Assembly: GCA_015061545.1 (NCBI GenBank)
Contig: SUWJ01000016.1
Span: forward strand, 1-52,693
DNA length: 52,693 bases
Origin: Lentisphaerota bacterium
GTDB taxonomy: Bacteria; Verrucomicrobiota; Lentisphaeria; Victivallales; Victivallaceae
Direction of reading: 5' to 3'
The translations under genes were made by a program, and so were the position numbers. Each line of letters begins with the position of its first letter. The stretch's first letter is position 1. Of the stretch, positions 6,129 through 15,437 are shown in pieces. The notes under the pieces were generated by a model. That model worked only from the letters and a program-made list of their open reading frames with translations. It was not told the DNA's origin and did not search any database.

Positions 6129-7976
6129 ATGGAACTGAAGCTTTGCCTGACTGATCACTCCGTGCTGCAGCGGAATAAAAATAATGTTTCTGAACACCGT
6201 TTCAGCGGCAGCTGCTCAAGTCAGGGGACAGTATGGCTTACAGCGGAGGATGCTCAAGGGGTTATAAAGGGCTTTGAAAAACTCGAAGCTGGCTCGGCGG
6301 ATGGCAAAAAGTTTCAGGGCGTGATTGCAGGGCTGCCGGTCGGCGGACCTTATAAGCTGAAAATTTCCATCGGCAGCGGCAGGGAAAAGCTGCTGCTCAA
6401 AGATATTTTTGTCGGCGACCTCTGGCTGCTGGCAGGTCAGAGCAATATGGCAGACAGCGGTCTGCTGCCTTCGCAGGCGGATGTTTGCAGCCGCGTCAAA
6501 GGTTTTTATATGGATAATCACTGGGATACCGCCCGCGATCCGCTCCACGATATAATGCACGCTGCCGCCCCCGTTCACGGCGGCAGACCCTCCAACCCGA
6601 AAATGGTGCGCTATCGCGGCGCAGGTCCGGGAGTCTCCTTCGGTATTGAAATGGAAAAACTCACCGGTGTACCGCAGGGGTTGATCGCCTGTGCGCACGG
6701 CGGTACTTCCATGAGTCAATGGGATCCGGAGAAGAAAAAACTTAAAGGCAGAAGTCTTTACGGTGCCCTTTATGAGCGTTTGCAGATGCTGGGCGGCAAA
6801 GTTCGGGGCGTCGTATGGTATCAGGGCTGCAACGAAACCGGTTCCGACGAAAATGTGGAAAGATACGAAAAGGCGCTGCGCCGGCTCTTTGCCGCGTTTC
6901 GCCGTGACTGCCGCGACCCGGAGCTGCCGATCGTTTTCGGTCAGTTGGCTGCCTGCATAAAACAGCCCCATATAGCTTACACCGATCAGCGCTGGCTGAA
7001 GGTGCGCGATGCACAGTACCGCGTCGGTCAGACCTTGCGCAATACGGTTTGTGTGCCGACGATCGATTTGGAAATGGATGACCCGCTGCATATGTCGGCG
7101 CAGGGGGTAAAGCAGCTGGGCGGACGCTTTGCCCGGGCGGCTTTCGGCTTGATGAATCCCGGTGCGGTACCGCCGGAGATCGCCTTTGCTTCGGCGCGCT
7201 GCACCATGGAAAAAGATACCCATTGTGCCAAGGTACACGTCAAATTCAAAAATGTGCAGGGCAAACTTACTGCGCCCGGACTTGCCAGCGGCTTTTCGGT
7301 GGTCGATAAAAACGGTCAGCTTGTCGGCGAAGCGATCAACGTGCGGCTGGATGGCGATACGGCAGTAGTTCAGACCGCCCAGCCCTATTTGCTGTTTGCC
7401 GAAAATTACTGCATCGCTTACGGCGGTATGCTCCAGCCTCACGCCAATATTACTGACGAAGCGGGCCGCTCGCTGCCCTGTTTTATGCACGAACTGCCCA
7501 GGAGCAGATGCCGTGTTTCTGCCACGCTTGACAATGCGCTGGTCAGTCAGGCGATTTACGGGGCGGACGATTATCTGTCGCTGGCTTTGCCCGGAGATCT
7601 GACTGCGCTGGATTTCAAGCCCGCAGCCTTCAGCGGCTTTTTCCTGCCCTGTCCGCGGGAAGCGGGAGAATTGAAGACTGAGCCCAAGCAGTATTGCTAC
7701 AAATTTGCGGTCAATGCGTCAGAAGATATGCAAGTGGATATGCTGTTCGGGGCGGATGCTTCGTTTGTGATTTATCAGGGTAATAAGGAGCTTTTCCGTC
7801 AATGCAGCACCAATCCTGTGATTCAGGATGAATATGTTATTCCGCTGAAACTCAAACGCGGAACACATGAATTTTACTGTGTATTTTCTTCCAACAGCGG
7901 CAACGGCTGGGGTATCTGCTGCCGTTTTATGAACAAGCAGGGCAAGAGCGTGCCTGAATTTATCAAATTGCATTGA
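6129..7976 (+). CDS. Sialate O-acetylesterase-type carbohydrate esterase (SASA/SGNH), copy 1
   Basis: This 615-aa SGNH hydrolase should remove O-acetyl groups from sialic acids or other glycans. A beta-rich N-terminal part begins LTDHSVLQR, like the SDHxVLQR of sialate O-acetylesterases. The nucleophile block is LLAGQSNMADSG (Ser105), followed by ACAHGGTSMSQWDP (187-200), the oxyanion Asn block WYQGCNE (230-236) and the catalytic pair in DDPLHMS (Asp318, His321). No signal peptide is visible, so it is predicted cytoplasmic, acting on imported sugars. GAAAGG precedes the ATG. It is followed after 14 bp by a close paralogue; the pair is probably one operon. Exact substrate unknown. Confidence 0.85.
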   Translation: MELKLCLTDHSVLQRNKNNVSEHRFSGSCSSQGTVWLTAEDAQGVIKGFEKLEAGSADGKKFQGVIAGLPVGGPYKLKISIGSGREKLLLKDIFVGDLWLLAGQSNMADSGLLPSQADVCSRVKGFYMDNHWDTARDPLHDIMHAAAPVHGGRPSNPKMVRYRGAGPGVSFGIEMEKLTGVPQGLIACAHGGTSMSQWDPEKKKLKGRSLYGALYERLQMLGGKVRGVVWYQGCNETGSDENVERYEKALRRLFAAFRRDCRDPELPIVFGQLAACIKQPHIAYTDQRWLKVRDAQYRVGQTLRNTVCVPTIDLEMDDPLHMSAQGVKQLGGRFARAAFGLMNPGAVPPEIAFASARCTMEKDTHCAKVHVKFKNVQGKLTAPGLASGFSVVDKNGQLVGEAINVRLDGDTAVVQTAQPYLLFAENYCIAYGGMLQPHANITDEAGRSLPCFMHELPRSRCRVSATLDNALVSQAIYGADDYLSLALPGDLTALDFKPAAFSGFFLPCPREAGELKTEPKQYCYKFAVNASEDMQVDMLFGADASFVIYQGNKELFRQCSTNPVIQDEYVIPLKLKRGTHEFYCVFSSNSGNGWGICCRFMNKQGKSVPEFIKLH

Positions 7977-7990
7977 TGAGTTGAGTTATT

Positions 7991-9829
7991 ATGGATTGTA
8001 AAGCATTTTTAATGGATCACGCGGTTTTACAGCGTACCGCAAACAATATATCCGACCACCCGGTTGCAGGAGTCTGCCGCACCGCGGGCAAACTGTTTGC
8101 TACAGTTTATAACTCCACCGGGGAGATTCAGGACGGTTTCTGCAGACGGGAAATCGGTTCGGCAGCCAATGGTAAATTGCAGGGTACTCTGGCAGGGATC
8201 CCGACGGGCGGACCTTACAAGGTGGAGCTTGCCATCGGTGACGGCAGAGAAAAAAAGATCTTCAAAGATATTTTAGTCGGCGATCTCTGGCTGCTGGCAG
8301 GTCAGAGCAATATGGCGGACAGCGGCTTTATGCCCTCTTATTCCAAGCCTGACCCCATGGTTCACGCATTTTATATGACCGATAAATGGGATATCGCTGC
8401 CGATCCGCTGCACGATACGTTCCACGCAGTTGCTCCGGTTCACGGCGGCAGTCCGGATAATCCGCCGGTCAAACGGCTGCGCGGTACGGGGCCGGGATTG
8501 CCGTTTGCATTAAAGATGTACCGCACCACCGGGATTCCCCAGGGGGTGATCGCGCTGGCTCACGGCGGTACTTCGCTGGCACAATGGGATCCGGCGAAGA
8601 AAAAACTTAAAGGCAGAAGTCTTTACGGAGCATTTTATGAACGGCTGCAATGGCTGGGGGGCAAAGTTGCCGGGTTGCTCTGGTATCAGGGCTGCAACGA
8701 CCTTGTTACCGACGAAAATGCCGCAGCTTACGAGCGCCTTACCCGCCGGCTCTTTGCCGCTTTCCGACGGGACTGCCGCAACCCTGAGCTGCCGATAATC
8801 TTTGTTCAGCTGGGACCGTTTATCTACAAATACGGCGATGCGCTGGAGCAGCACCGCTGGATGCAGGTGCGCGATGCTCAGTACCGGATCGGCAGAACGC
8901 TTAAAAATGCCGTCTGCGTACCGGCGATCGACCTGGAACTGGACGATACGATCCACCTTTCCAACCGCGCGGTAACGGTGCTGGGGTCGCGTCTGGCAGA
9001 TGCGGCGCTGGCGCTGCGGGAAAAGGGGGTCAGCGATCAGATATATGTCAAAAAGATCACTTACCGCAACGAAAAGCTGCTGAATACCGCCAAAGTGCGC
9101 GTGGAATTCGGCAATGTGCAGGGCGCTTTGAGTTCCAACGGTTCGCTGCCGCAGGGATTTTCGCTGGTGGATAAACACGGGCGGGAGCTTGCCAAAGCGA
9201 TCAACGCCAGAATCGACGGCAACGCGGTGGAGGTGCTGACTTCGGCTCCTTATCTGATTTTCAGCGATTTTTACCGCATCGCTTTCGGCGCGGGAACTTA
9301 TCCGGCTGCCAATATAACCGACGCTGCGGGTCGATCGCTGCCTTGTTTTATGCAGGGGGCGATCCGTCGGAAGAGCGATCTGTCGGTTGTGCTGCACGAA
9401 GCGCTGCGCAGCGAAGCGGTCTACACCGACGAGCGGCTCGAGGCGCTGCGTATCCCGGAAAATCTGAAATGGCACCCGGCGGTGTTCAATTTGTTTTACC
9501 TGCCCTGTTTCCGCGAGGCGGGCGAACTGGATCATGCTGCCAAGGTCTATTGCTATAAGTTCAAAGTCAAGGCTGCTGAGGATATGGATACGGATCTTCT
9601 GATGGGGGCCGATGCACCGTTTGTGCTTTATTGCGACGGGCAGGAGTTCTGCCGTCAGCAGGCAGGCAATCCGATCGTGCTGGATGAATTTGCTTATCCG
9701 TGTCATTTAAGCACGGGCGAGCATGAGTTTATCTGTGTATTTTCTTCCAACTCGGGTTTGGGCTGGGGGATCTGCTGCCGTTTCAGGAGCCGGAAAAAAG
9801 GCGTATTGCCTGAATTTATCGCTCCGTAA
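7991..9829 (+). CDS. Sialate O-acetylesterase-type carbohydrate esterase (SASA/SGNH), copy 2
   Basis: This 612-aa tandem paralogue of the preceding gene has the same start (LMDHAVLQR), nucleophile block LLAGQSNMADSG, HGGTSLAQWDP, WYQGCND and DDTIHLS catalytic Asp/His. The oxyanion block ends CND rather than CNE, and residues around the Asp/His pair differ, which may mean a different acetylated substrate. The genes share a nearly identical DNA stretch around the KKKLKGRSLYG codons (6732-6763 and 8599-8630), pointing to a fairly recent duplication or gene conversion. As in copy 1, no signal peptide is visible. The C-terminal region ends with VFSSNSGxGWGICCRF in both copies. Confidence 0.85.
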   Translation: MDCKAFLMDHAVLQRTANNISDHPVAGVCRTAGKLFATVYNSTGEIQDGFCRREIGSAANGKLQGTLAGIPTGGPYKVELAIGDGREKKIFKDILVGDLWLLAGQSNMADSGFMPSYSKPDPMVHAFYMTDKWDIAADPLHDTFHAVAPVHGGSPDNPPVKRLRGTGPGLPFALKMYRTTGIPQGVIALAHGGTSLAQWDPAKKKLKGRSLYGAFYERLQWLGGKVAGLLWYQGCNDLVTDENAAAYERLTRRLFAAFRRDCRNPELPIIFVQLGPFIYKYGDALEQHRWMQVRDAQYRIGRTLKNAVCVPAIDLELDDTIHLSNRAVTVLGSRLADAALALREKGVSDQIYVKKITYRNEKLLNTAKVRVEFGNVQGALSSNGSLPQGFSLVDKHGRELAKAINARIDGNAVEVLTSAPYLIFSDFYRIAFGAGTYPAANITDAAGRSLPCFMQGAIRRKSDLSVVLHEALRSEAVYTDERLEALRIPENLKWHPAVFNLFYLPCFREAGELDHAAKVYCYKFKVKAAEDMDTDLLMGADAPFVLYCDGQEFCRQQAGNPIVLDEFAYPCHLSTGEHEFICVFSSNSGLGWGICCRFRSRKKGVLPEFIAP

Positions 9830-9844
9830 GATCGGCGGGAAAAT

Positions 9845-9873
9845 TTGATACAAATTTTTATATAGAGTAAAAC
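9845..9873 (+). promoter_or_regulatory. Possible promoter for the AsmA-like gene
   Basis: TTGATA (9845-9850) and TAAAAC (9868-9873) are separated by 17 bp, 21 bp before the ATG. An AAGGACAGGA ribosome site follows. The transcript would have a very short leader. Confidence 0.35.
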
Positions 9874-9893
9874 GTAAAAGAAGGACAGGATTT

Positions 9894-10763
9894 ATGAGCA
9901 AAGAAGCAAATGAGAGTGTGGCCGAAAAGAAAAAGAGTTCGTTAGGCAAAAAAATCGCCCGTATTGTTGCTGTTGTACTGGTATTGCTGGCTGCGTTGAT
10001 AATAATTGCGCTCTGGCAGATCGACCGCATTGTGGCGACAGGCACCCGTACCGTGGGCAGTCAGCTGACGGGAACCAAAGTGGATGTAATGAGCGTGTCG
10101 ATCAAACCCTTTGCCGGGGCGGTCAAGATCGGCGGTTTTGAAGTGGGCAATCCGGCGGGATTCCAAAATCCGACGGCGATCACGGTGGGGAACTTCCACG
10201 TGGATCTGAACATGGATACGCTTTTTTCGGACACGCTGGAAATTGCTTATCTGGAAATATCGGGTATGGCTGTTGACTTTGAATACAATCTCGGTAAGGG
10301 CAGCAATATTCAGAAGTTGATAGAGAACGTTGAACACGCCACCGGGGCGGATAAAGCCAAGGCAAAAGCCGCGGAAAAACCGCAGACCGAAGCTCCTGCC
10401 GAAGCGGAAGCCGAAGAAGCCGCTCAGAAAAAGGTGATCATCCGCAAACTGGTGATCAAAGATTGCAAAGTTACGCTTTCTTCGTCGCTGTTGAAGACCA
10501 GCGTACCGCTTTATCTGCCGCCGGTGGAAATGGAAAATGTGGGCGAAGGCAAAAATATCGGCGAAACTGTTACCGAAGTGTTGAGCAGATTGCTGCTGGA
10601 AATCACCAAACTTATCAATACGCAGGATCTCAACAAAGCGTTTTCGGGCTTGAGCGACGGCATCATCAGCGGGTTGGATTCTGTCGGCGACGCAGCTGAC
10701 AGCACCGTCAAGGATGCGGTAAAGGGCGTGGAAGGCTTGTTTAAGAAACTCAAGAAGAAATAA
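9894..10763 (+). CDS. AsmA-like membrane-anchored envelope protein
   Basis: The 289-aa protein has a Lys-rich cytoplasmic start, one membrane helix (about residues 22-43, IARIVAVVLVLLAALIIIALW), then beta-rich periplasmic sequence. VGSQLTGTKVDVMSVSI followed by IGGFEVGNPAGF matches the opening of AsmA-like repeats (GxxVxVxxVxxxxxxGxIxIxGxxIxNPxGF). Members shape the outer membrane or move lipids across the periplasm. A low-complexity Ala/Glu/Lys linker (about 152-184) splits the beta segments, and the C-terminus is amphipathic and Lys-rich. It is much shorter than E. coli AsmA. It stands ahead of dapB and lpxB. Assignment is at the family level only. Confidence 0.55.
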   Translation: MSKEANESVAEKKKSSLGKKIARIVAVVLVLLAALIIIALWQIDRIVATGTRTVGSQLTGTKVDVMSVSIKPFAGAVKIGGFEVGNPAGFQNPTAITVGNFHVDLNMDTLFSDTLEIAYLEISGMAVDFEYNLGKGSNIQKLIENVEHATGADKAKAKAAEKPQTEAPAEAEAEEAAQKKVIIRKLVIKDCKVTLSSSLLKTSVPLYLPPVEMENVGEGKNIGETVTEVLSRLLLEITKLINTQDLNKAFSGLSDGIISGLDSVGDAADSTVKDAVKGVEGLFKKLKKK

Positions 10764-10804
10764 CCTGTTTTACAGGGTAATTATTACAGGAAAGTAAAAA
10801 TAAT

Positions 10805-11611
10805 ATGTCAAAAATAAGAGTATGTGTAGTCGGGGCGGCAGGACGCATGGGGCGTCGGCTGGTGGCTTTGATCATGGCAAGTGAAGATCTGGAACTTTCA
10901 GGCGCGATCGAAGCGCCCAACAATCCGCTGCTGGGCAGCGATGCCGGTTCAGTAGCAGGCGCAGGCGAGTCGGGGATCAGGATCAGCGATGATCTGGCGG
11001 AAGCGCTGAAAAATTCTGATTCGGTAATCAACTTCAGCACCGCAGGCGTGGTGGAAGCTGCCCGCATGAGCTCTGCTGCCGGCTGCTCGCTGGTCATCGG
11101 TACCACCGCGCTGCCGGAAAGCGACCGTCAGGAATTGGCAAAAATCGCCGAAAATACGCCGATGGTCTTTGCCCCCAATTACAGCGTAGGGGTGAATTTG
11201 CTTTTCTATCTGTCGGGAATCGCCAGCAAGCTGCTTGCGGATTACGATATTGAAATTGTGGAAATGCACCATAATCAGAAAAAGGATGCTCCCAGCGGTA
11301 CCGCCGAACGGTTGGGCGAGGTGGTGGCTGCCGCCCGCAACTGGGATTATAACGAAGCGGTGCGTCACGGCCGCGAAGGCGTGGTCGGAGCGCGTACTGC
11401 CGGCGAAATCGGTATGCACGCATTGCGCGGCGGCGATGTGGTCGGCGATCATACGGTGATCTTTGCCACCGGCGGCGAACGGGTGGAACTTGCTCACAAA
11501 GCCTCCAGCCGCGACAACTTTGCCAAAGGTGCGCTGCGGGCGGTGCGTTTTTTGAAGGATGCTTCCGCCGGACGGATCTACGATATGCAGGATGTGCTGG
11601 GTCTGCGCTGA
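10805..11611 (+). CDS. dapB: 4-hydroxy-tetrahydrodipicolinate reductase
   Basis: Catalyses the NAD(P)H-dependent reduction leading to tetrahydrodipicolinate in lysine and diaminopimelate synthesis. The 268-aa product has the N-terminal dinucleotide fold (GAAGRMG, 10-16), the FAPNYSVGVNL segment (122-132) and the active-site loop EMHHNQKKDAPSGTA (153-167). His155 and Lys159 correspond to the catalytic pair of E. coli DapB. The C-terminal ATGGERVELAHKASSRDNFAKGA segment is also typical of the family. Length is normal. The gene is 22 bp upstream of lpxB in the same run, so meso-DAP for peptidoglycan is made beside lipid A genes. Confidence 0.95.
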   Translation: MSKIRVCVVGAAGRMGRRLVALIMASEDLELSGAIEAPNNPLLGSDAGSVAGAGESGIRISDDLAEALKNSDSVINFSTAGVVEAARMSSAAGCSLVIGTTALPESDRQELAKIAENTPMVFAPNYSVGVNLLFYLSGIASKLLADYDIEIVEMHHNQKKDAPSGTAERLGEVVAAARNWDYNEAVRHGREGVVGARTAGEIGMHALRGGDVVGDHTVIFATGGERVELAHKASSRDNFAKGALRAVRFLKDASAGRIYDMQDVLGLR

Positions 11612-11633
11612 AAAATAATCAGGAAGGAGCTGT

Positions 11634-12806
11634 ATGCGTAACATCTGGATCATGGCAGGAGAAGCCTCCGGGGATATTTACGGTGCGGCGTTGGCACAGG
11701 ATTTGCAGAAGCGCTCCGCCGCCGAAGGTGTTGAACTTGAAGTCGGCGGTATGGGCGGGCCTGCCATGGCAGCTGCGGGAGTCAAACGGACGGTTGACTC
11801 GTCGGAGTTGGGTGTAATCGGCTTTCTGGAAATACTCAAGCATATTTTTACCTTTATCGGGGTTTACAGAAAATTGCTCAAGGCGCTGAAGACCCAACGG
11901 CCCGATGCGCTGGTATTGATCGACTACCCCACTTTCAATATGCTGGTGGGCAAGCGGGCAAAAAAACTGGGGATCCCGGTAATATGGTACGTCAGCCCTC
12001 ATGTCTGGGTGTGGGGCAAACGGCGGATACCCAAACTGGCGCGGCTCTGCTGCAAGATGCTGGTGATCTTTCCTTTTGAAACCGAAGTTTACGCAGGCAG
12101 CGGGCTGGATACCGAGTTTGTGGGGCATCCGCTGCTGGATATGGTCGATGCCCGTCGGGATCAAAGTATTGTGCGCGATAAAAATCTGCTGGCGCTGCTG
12201 CCCGGCAGCCGATCAGGAGAAATCAGCCGTTTGCTCAAACCCATGCTGCAAACGGTGCTGGAACTTTCAGCAAAACACCCTGAATTGCGCTATGTTATCA
12301 CTACGCCGCGGCCGAAGGTGGCAGAACATTGCCAACGGGTGCTTGATGAGTTCAAACGCAATCACCCGCAGCTGCCCGAAATTGCGGTGGAGATCGGCAA
12401 AACAGCTTACTATCAGCAGGCGGCGGGTACGGGGCTGGCGGCTTCGGGTACAGTTACGGTGGAGTCTGCCATTGCCGGTTTGCCGCTGGCGGTGGTCTAT
12501 CGGGTCAACTGGCTGTCGCTGCTGATTGCGGCGGTATTGGTCAAACTTTACAGAAACAGTTTTGTCATGCCCAATATTATTGCCGATAAAAAGGTCTACG
12601 AAGAATTTTTGCAGCATCAGGTCTGCCCGAAAAATCTGGTTCCTGCGCTGGAACGGATCCTGCCGGGCGGTTCCGAACGCAACCGGGTGGAAGGCGATAT
12701 GCTGCTGGTACGTCAACTGCTGGGCGACGATGGTTCCGCCCGCCGCAGCGCCAGCAGCCGCGCCGCCGATGCCGTGTGGCAGACAATATACGAAAAACAG
12801 AGCTGA
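11634..12806 (+). CDS. lpxB: Lipid-A-disaccharide synthase
   Basis: A GT19 glycosyltransferase joining UDP-2,3-diacylglucosamine to lipid X to form the lipid A disaccharide at the inner face of the cytoplasmic membrane. The 390-aa product carries GEASGD (9-14), LIDYPTFN (95-102), YVSPHVWVWGKRR (119-131), FVGHPLLD (162-169) and the nucleotide-binding LLPGSRSGEI (178-187), with the late block AASGTVTVESA. The ATG follows AGGAAGGAG. Its presence shows the organism makes lipopolysaccharide. A membrane-associated hydrophobic stretch (about 287-304) is normal for the family. It is followed closely by a lipoprotein gene. Confidence 0.96.
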   Translation: MRNIWIMAGEASGDIYGAALAQDLQKRSAAEGVELEVGGMGGPAMAAAGVKRTVDSSELGVIGFLEILKHIFTFIGVYRKLLKALKTQRPDALVLIDYPTFNMLVGKRAKKLGIPVIWYVSPHVWVWGKRRIPKLARLCCKMLVIFPFETEVYAGSGLDTEFVGHPLLDMVDARRDQSIVRDKNLLALLPGSRSGEISRLLKPMLQTVLELSAKHPELRYVITTPRPKVAEHCQRVLDEFKRNHPQLPEIAVEIGKTAYYQQAAGTGLAASGTVTVESAIAGLPLAVVYRVNWLSLLIAAVLVKLYRNSFVMPNIIADKKVYEEFLQHQVCPKNLVPALERILPGGSERNRVEGDMLLVRQLLGDDGSARRSASSRAADAVWQTIYEKQS

Positions 12807-12829
12807 AATTACATAAAACAGGAGATAAA

Positions 12830-13573
12830 ATGAAAATCGGATCAAAAATTCCGCTGTTGCTGGCAGGCTGTTTGGTACTGCTGGGGCTGTGCGGCTGCCA
12901 AAGCAACGAGTATTATCACGATCAGGCGGTGCAGAAGGCGCGCAGCTATCTGCTGGAAGAACTTGAAGATATGCCGTTTATGGATCAGGAATACATCAAG
13001 TTCAACCGTCCCTTCCTGCTGGTGGAGCAGATCAGTTCGGGCTACCGTACAGGTATGGCGCAGGTGTGTATTTGCTGGATGACTCCCGGCAATCCCGATG
13101 TCTATATGGTTTACGGGGTCAGCGGAGTGCGCATGATCGACTGGTCGCCCCAGCGGATAATCCGCCGCAACTTCAACAATCCCAACAAAGATTATGTAAA
13201 GATCGCCGCAACTGCCGCCGATGATTTGTTGAAGGCGCTGTATCCGATGCTGGATGCGGCGGCGGTCAATCATATCCGCTTTACCATGCCGGGCGTCTGG
13301 AAGTGCAATATTCCGCTGGACAGCAACCCCGGCAGCACGCTTGACGAAACCGGGTTGAAGCGCGCGGAAGAGCTGCCCCGCTACGTTCTGGCATGGCAGA
13401 TAACCCAAGGCGGGCAGCAGGCGTGGGCGTATTACGGAGGAACGGCGAAAAACGATCAGCTGGAAGGATTCAAGAATTATTTCAGCGGTGTTTGCAGCGA
13501 TGCGGAATTCCGCAGCAGCATGACCTCTGCCGATCCCGTTATCGCTCCGTTCGGCGCCAGAGAACAGAAATAA
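12830..13573 (+). CDS. Hypothetical lipoprotein
   Basis: The family is not recognised. Starting at ATG 12830 (AGGAG nine bases upstream) gives 247 aa with a clear lipoprotein signal: MKIGSKIPLLLAGCLVLLGL followed by CGC, in which the second Cys of the lipobox-like LCGC would be lipidated. An earlier GTG inside lpxB would lose this signal and is unlikely. The mature part begins with a Glu/Asp/Tyr-rich helix and has several Trp/Tyr-rich strands (MVYGVSGVRMIDWSPQ, LAWQITQGGQQAWAYYGG). The location between lpxB and yicC says little. It could be an envelope-maintenance protein of this phylum. Confidence 0.75.
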   Translation: MKIGSKIPLLLAGCLVLLGLCGCQSNEYYHDQAVQKARSYLLEELEDMPFMDQEYIKFNRPFLLVEQISSGYRTGMAQVCICWMTPGNPDVYMVYGVSGVRMIDWSPQRIIRRNFNNPNKDYVKIAATAADDLLKALYPMLDAAAVNHIRFTMPGVWKCNIPLDSNPGSTLDETGLKRAEELPRYVLAWQITQGGQQAWAYYGGTAKNDQLEGFKNYFSGVCSDAEFRSSMTSADPVIAPFGAREQK

Positions 13574-13600
13574 CCGGCAGGTTTGGAGAGGGAAAGTTTT

Positions 13601-14479
13601 ATGAGTTTGATCAGCATGACCGGTTTCGGTTCAGGCAGCGCCGCAGTCAACGGCAATCAGGTTTACGCCGAAATCAGCACTATCAACCGCAAGCAGCTGG
13701 AGATCCGTTTTTCGCTGCCGCGGGAGTTTGCACCCTTTGAGCATGAACTGCGCAAGCTGCTGCAAAGCAAATTAAGTCGCGGTATGGTGTCGGTGCGCAT
13801 GAGCAAAAATGTTTCAGGTTCCGCTGCGGCGGGGATCAACCGCGAACGGGTCAAGGCATTGATCGCTGCCGCACAGGAATTGGGCAGCGAGTTCGGAGTG
13901 GATGGCAAATTGACTATGGCGCAAGTGCTGACCATGCCCGGGGTGTTCGATGACAGCGAAGGGGCAACTCAGGTGGAGGAAGATGTCAGAAGTGCTGCGT
14001 TTACCGCGCTGGACAACGCTTTAAATGCGCTGAACAATATGCGCTGCGCCGAAGGCCGCGCGCTGGCTCAGGAGCTGGAACAGCGGCTGCGGATATTGGA
14101 AGAACTGCACGCGCGGCTGCTGCCTTTCACCAGCGGGATCGAAGAACAGATCAAGGCGCGGCTGCTGGAAAAACTTGCGGCGGCGGATCTGCCGGTGGAT
14201 CTGCAGGACGAACGGCTGCTCAAAGAACTGCTTTACTACGCGGATAAGTCGGATGTTACCGAAGAATTGACGCGGCTTTCCAGCCATTTTGCCCAGTTCA
14301 GGAATTTTCTCAACGACACTCCCGGCGGCGGCAGAAGTATGGATTTTCTGATGCAGGAAATGTTCCGCGAAATCACTACGCTGGGCAATAAAGCCGGTTC
14401 GGGCGAAGTGGCGGAAATCGTGGTAAAATTCAAAACCGAACTGGAAAAGATCCGCGAACAGATCCAGAATATCGAATAA
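13601..14479 (+). CDS. yicC: YicC family endoribonuclease-like protein
   Basis: The 292-aa product starts MSLISMTGFGSG, the hallmark opening of YicC/YloC proteins, and ends with the DUF1732 segment RSMDFLMQEMFREITTLGNK, then EVVxxKxELEKIREQIQNIE-like sequence. Members have been described as endoribonucleases involved in RNA turnover. I chose the ATG at 13601 behind GGAGAGGG, because the conserved family start falls there; the TTG at 13583 is less likely. In many bacteria yicC neighbours gmk and rpoZ, but here it is followed by cysE. Residue-level catalytic assignments are not attempted. Confidence 0.9.
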   Translation: MSLISMTGFGSGSAAVNGNQVYAEISTINRKQLEIRFSLPREFAPFEHELRKLLQSKLSRGMVSVRMSKNVSGSAAAGINRERVKALIAAAQELGSEFGVDGKLTMAQVLTMPGVFDDSEGATQVEEDVRSAAFTALDNALNALNNMRCAEGRALAQELEQRLRILEELHARLLPFTSGIEEQIKARLLEKLAAADLPVDLQDERLLKELLYYADKSDVTEELTRLSSHFAQFRNFLNDTPGGGRSMDFLMQEMFREITTLGNKAGSGEVAEIVVKFKTELEKIREQIQNIE

Positions 14480-14492
14480 GTCAGGAACAGAA

Positions 14493-15437
14493 ATGAAGAA
14501 TTTATACCGTAAAAATAATTTTTATCTGGAAAAGGCCGAGCTGGAAAAGCTGACCGGTGCGTTGAGCGCAAGTTATCAGGACGGGTTCGGTGTAAATGTG
14601 GAAGAGGGTGCCAATCTGCCCCGCCGCCGGGAGATCCTTTCGGTAACAGCCAAGCTGGAAGAGCTGCTTTTTCCCGGTTTTGACGGCGAAGAACGCTATC
14701 GGTTCGACACTATGCAGTACCGGATCGGTCAGCTGTTGGAATCGCTTTACAGCGAACTCTGCCAGCTGACGGTGCGCTGCTTTTGCTATATGTGCAAAAA
14801 GAGCGGCAGCAATCACGATTGCCGTACCGAAGAACGCAGCCGCAAGGCAGTTACAGCATTGCTGAACGCGCTGCCCGACTTGCGCGATATTGCCCGCAGC
14901 GATATCGATGCAGCCTATGCCGGAGATCCCGCCGCCCGCAGCACCGATGAAATCATCATCAGCTATCCTGCGGTCAAAGCTATCGAGATCCAGCGTATGG
15001 CGCACGTTCTTTACAAGCACGATGTACCTTTTATTCCGCGTATGATGACCGAATATGCCCACAGCATTACAGGTATAGATATAAATCCGGGTGCCGAGAT
15101 CGGCAGAGGATTTTTTATCGACCACGGTACGGGGGTGGTGATCGGCGAAACGGCGCGGATCGGCAATAATGTGCGGCTTTATCAGGGGGTCACGCTGGGC
15201 GCACTCTCCTTTCCTAAAGATTCCTGCGGGATGTTGGTAAAAGGTTTGCGGCGCCACCCCACGATCGAAGATAATGTAACGATTTACGCCAACGCCACCG
15301 TGCTGGGCGATGTTACCATCGGGGCAGGTTCGGTGCTGGGCGGCAACGTCTGGGTAACGGAAGATCTGCCGCCGGGGACCAAAGTGGTGGCATCGGCGGA
15401 AAATCTGATCCGCTATCGGAAAGAAGATGCCAAATGA
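14493..15437 (+). CDS. cysE: Serine O-acetyltransferase
   Basis: Acetylates L-serine with acetyl-CoA, the first committed step of cysteine synthesis. The 314-aa protein has an alpha-helical N-terminal part and a left-handed hexapeptide-repeat C-terminal domain. GIDINPGAEIGRGFFIDHGTG (184-204) carries the expected Asp186/His201 dyad, with the same 15-residue spacing as Asp143/His158 of E. coli CysE, followed by VVIGETARIGNNVRLYQGVTLGA. The N-terminal domain is longer than in short SATs, resembling the EpsC-type forms found in anaerobes. The stop overlaps the next start (ATGA), so yggS is translationally coupled. No cysteine synthase gene is nearby. Confidence 0.93.
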   Translation: MKNLYRKNNFYLEKAELEKLTGALSASYQDGFGVNVEEGANLPRRREILSVTAKLEELLFPGFDGEERYRFDTMQYRIGQLLESLYSELCQLTVRCFCYMCKKSGSNHDCRTEERSRKAVTALLNALPDLRDIARSDIDAAYAGDPAARSTDEIIISYPAVKAIEIQRMAHVLYKHDVPFIPRMMTEYAHSITGIDINPGAEIGRGFFIDHGTGVVIGETARIGNNVRLYQGVTLGALSFPKDSCGMLVKGLRRHPTIEDNVTIYANATVLGDVTIGAGSVLGGNVWVTEDLPPGTKVVASAENLIRYRKEDAK

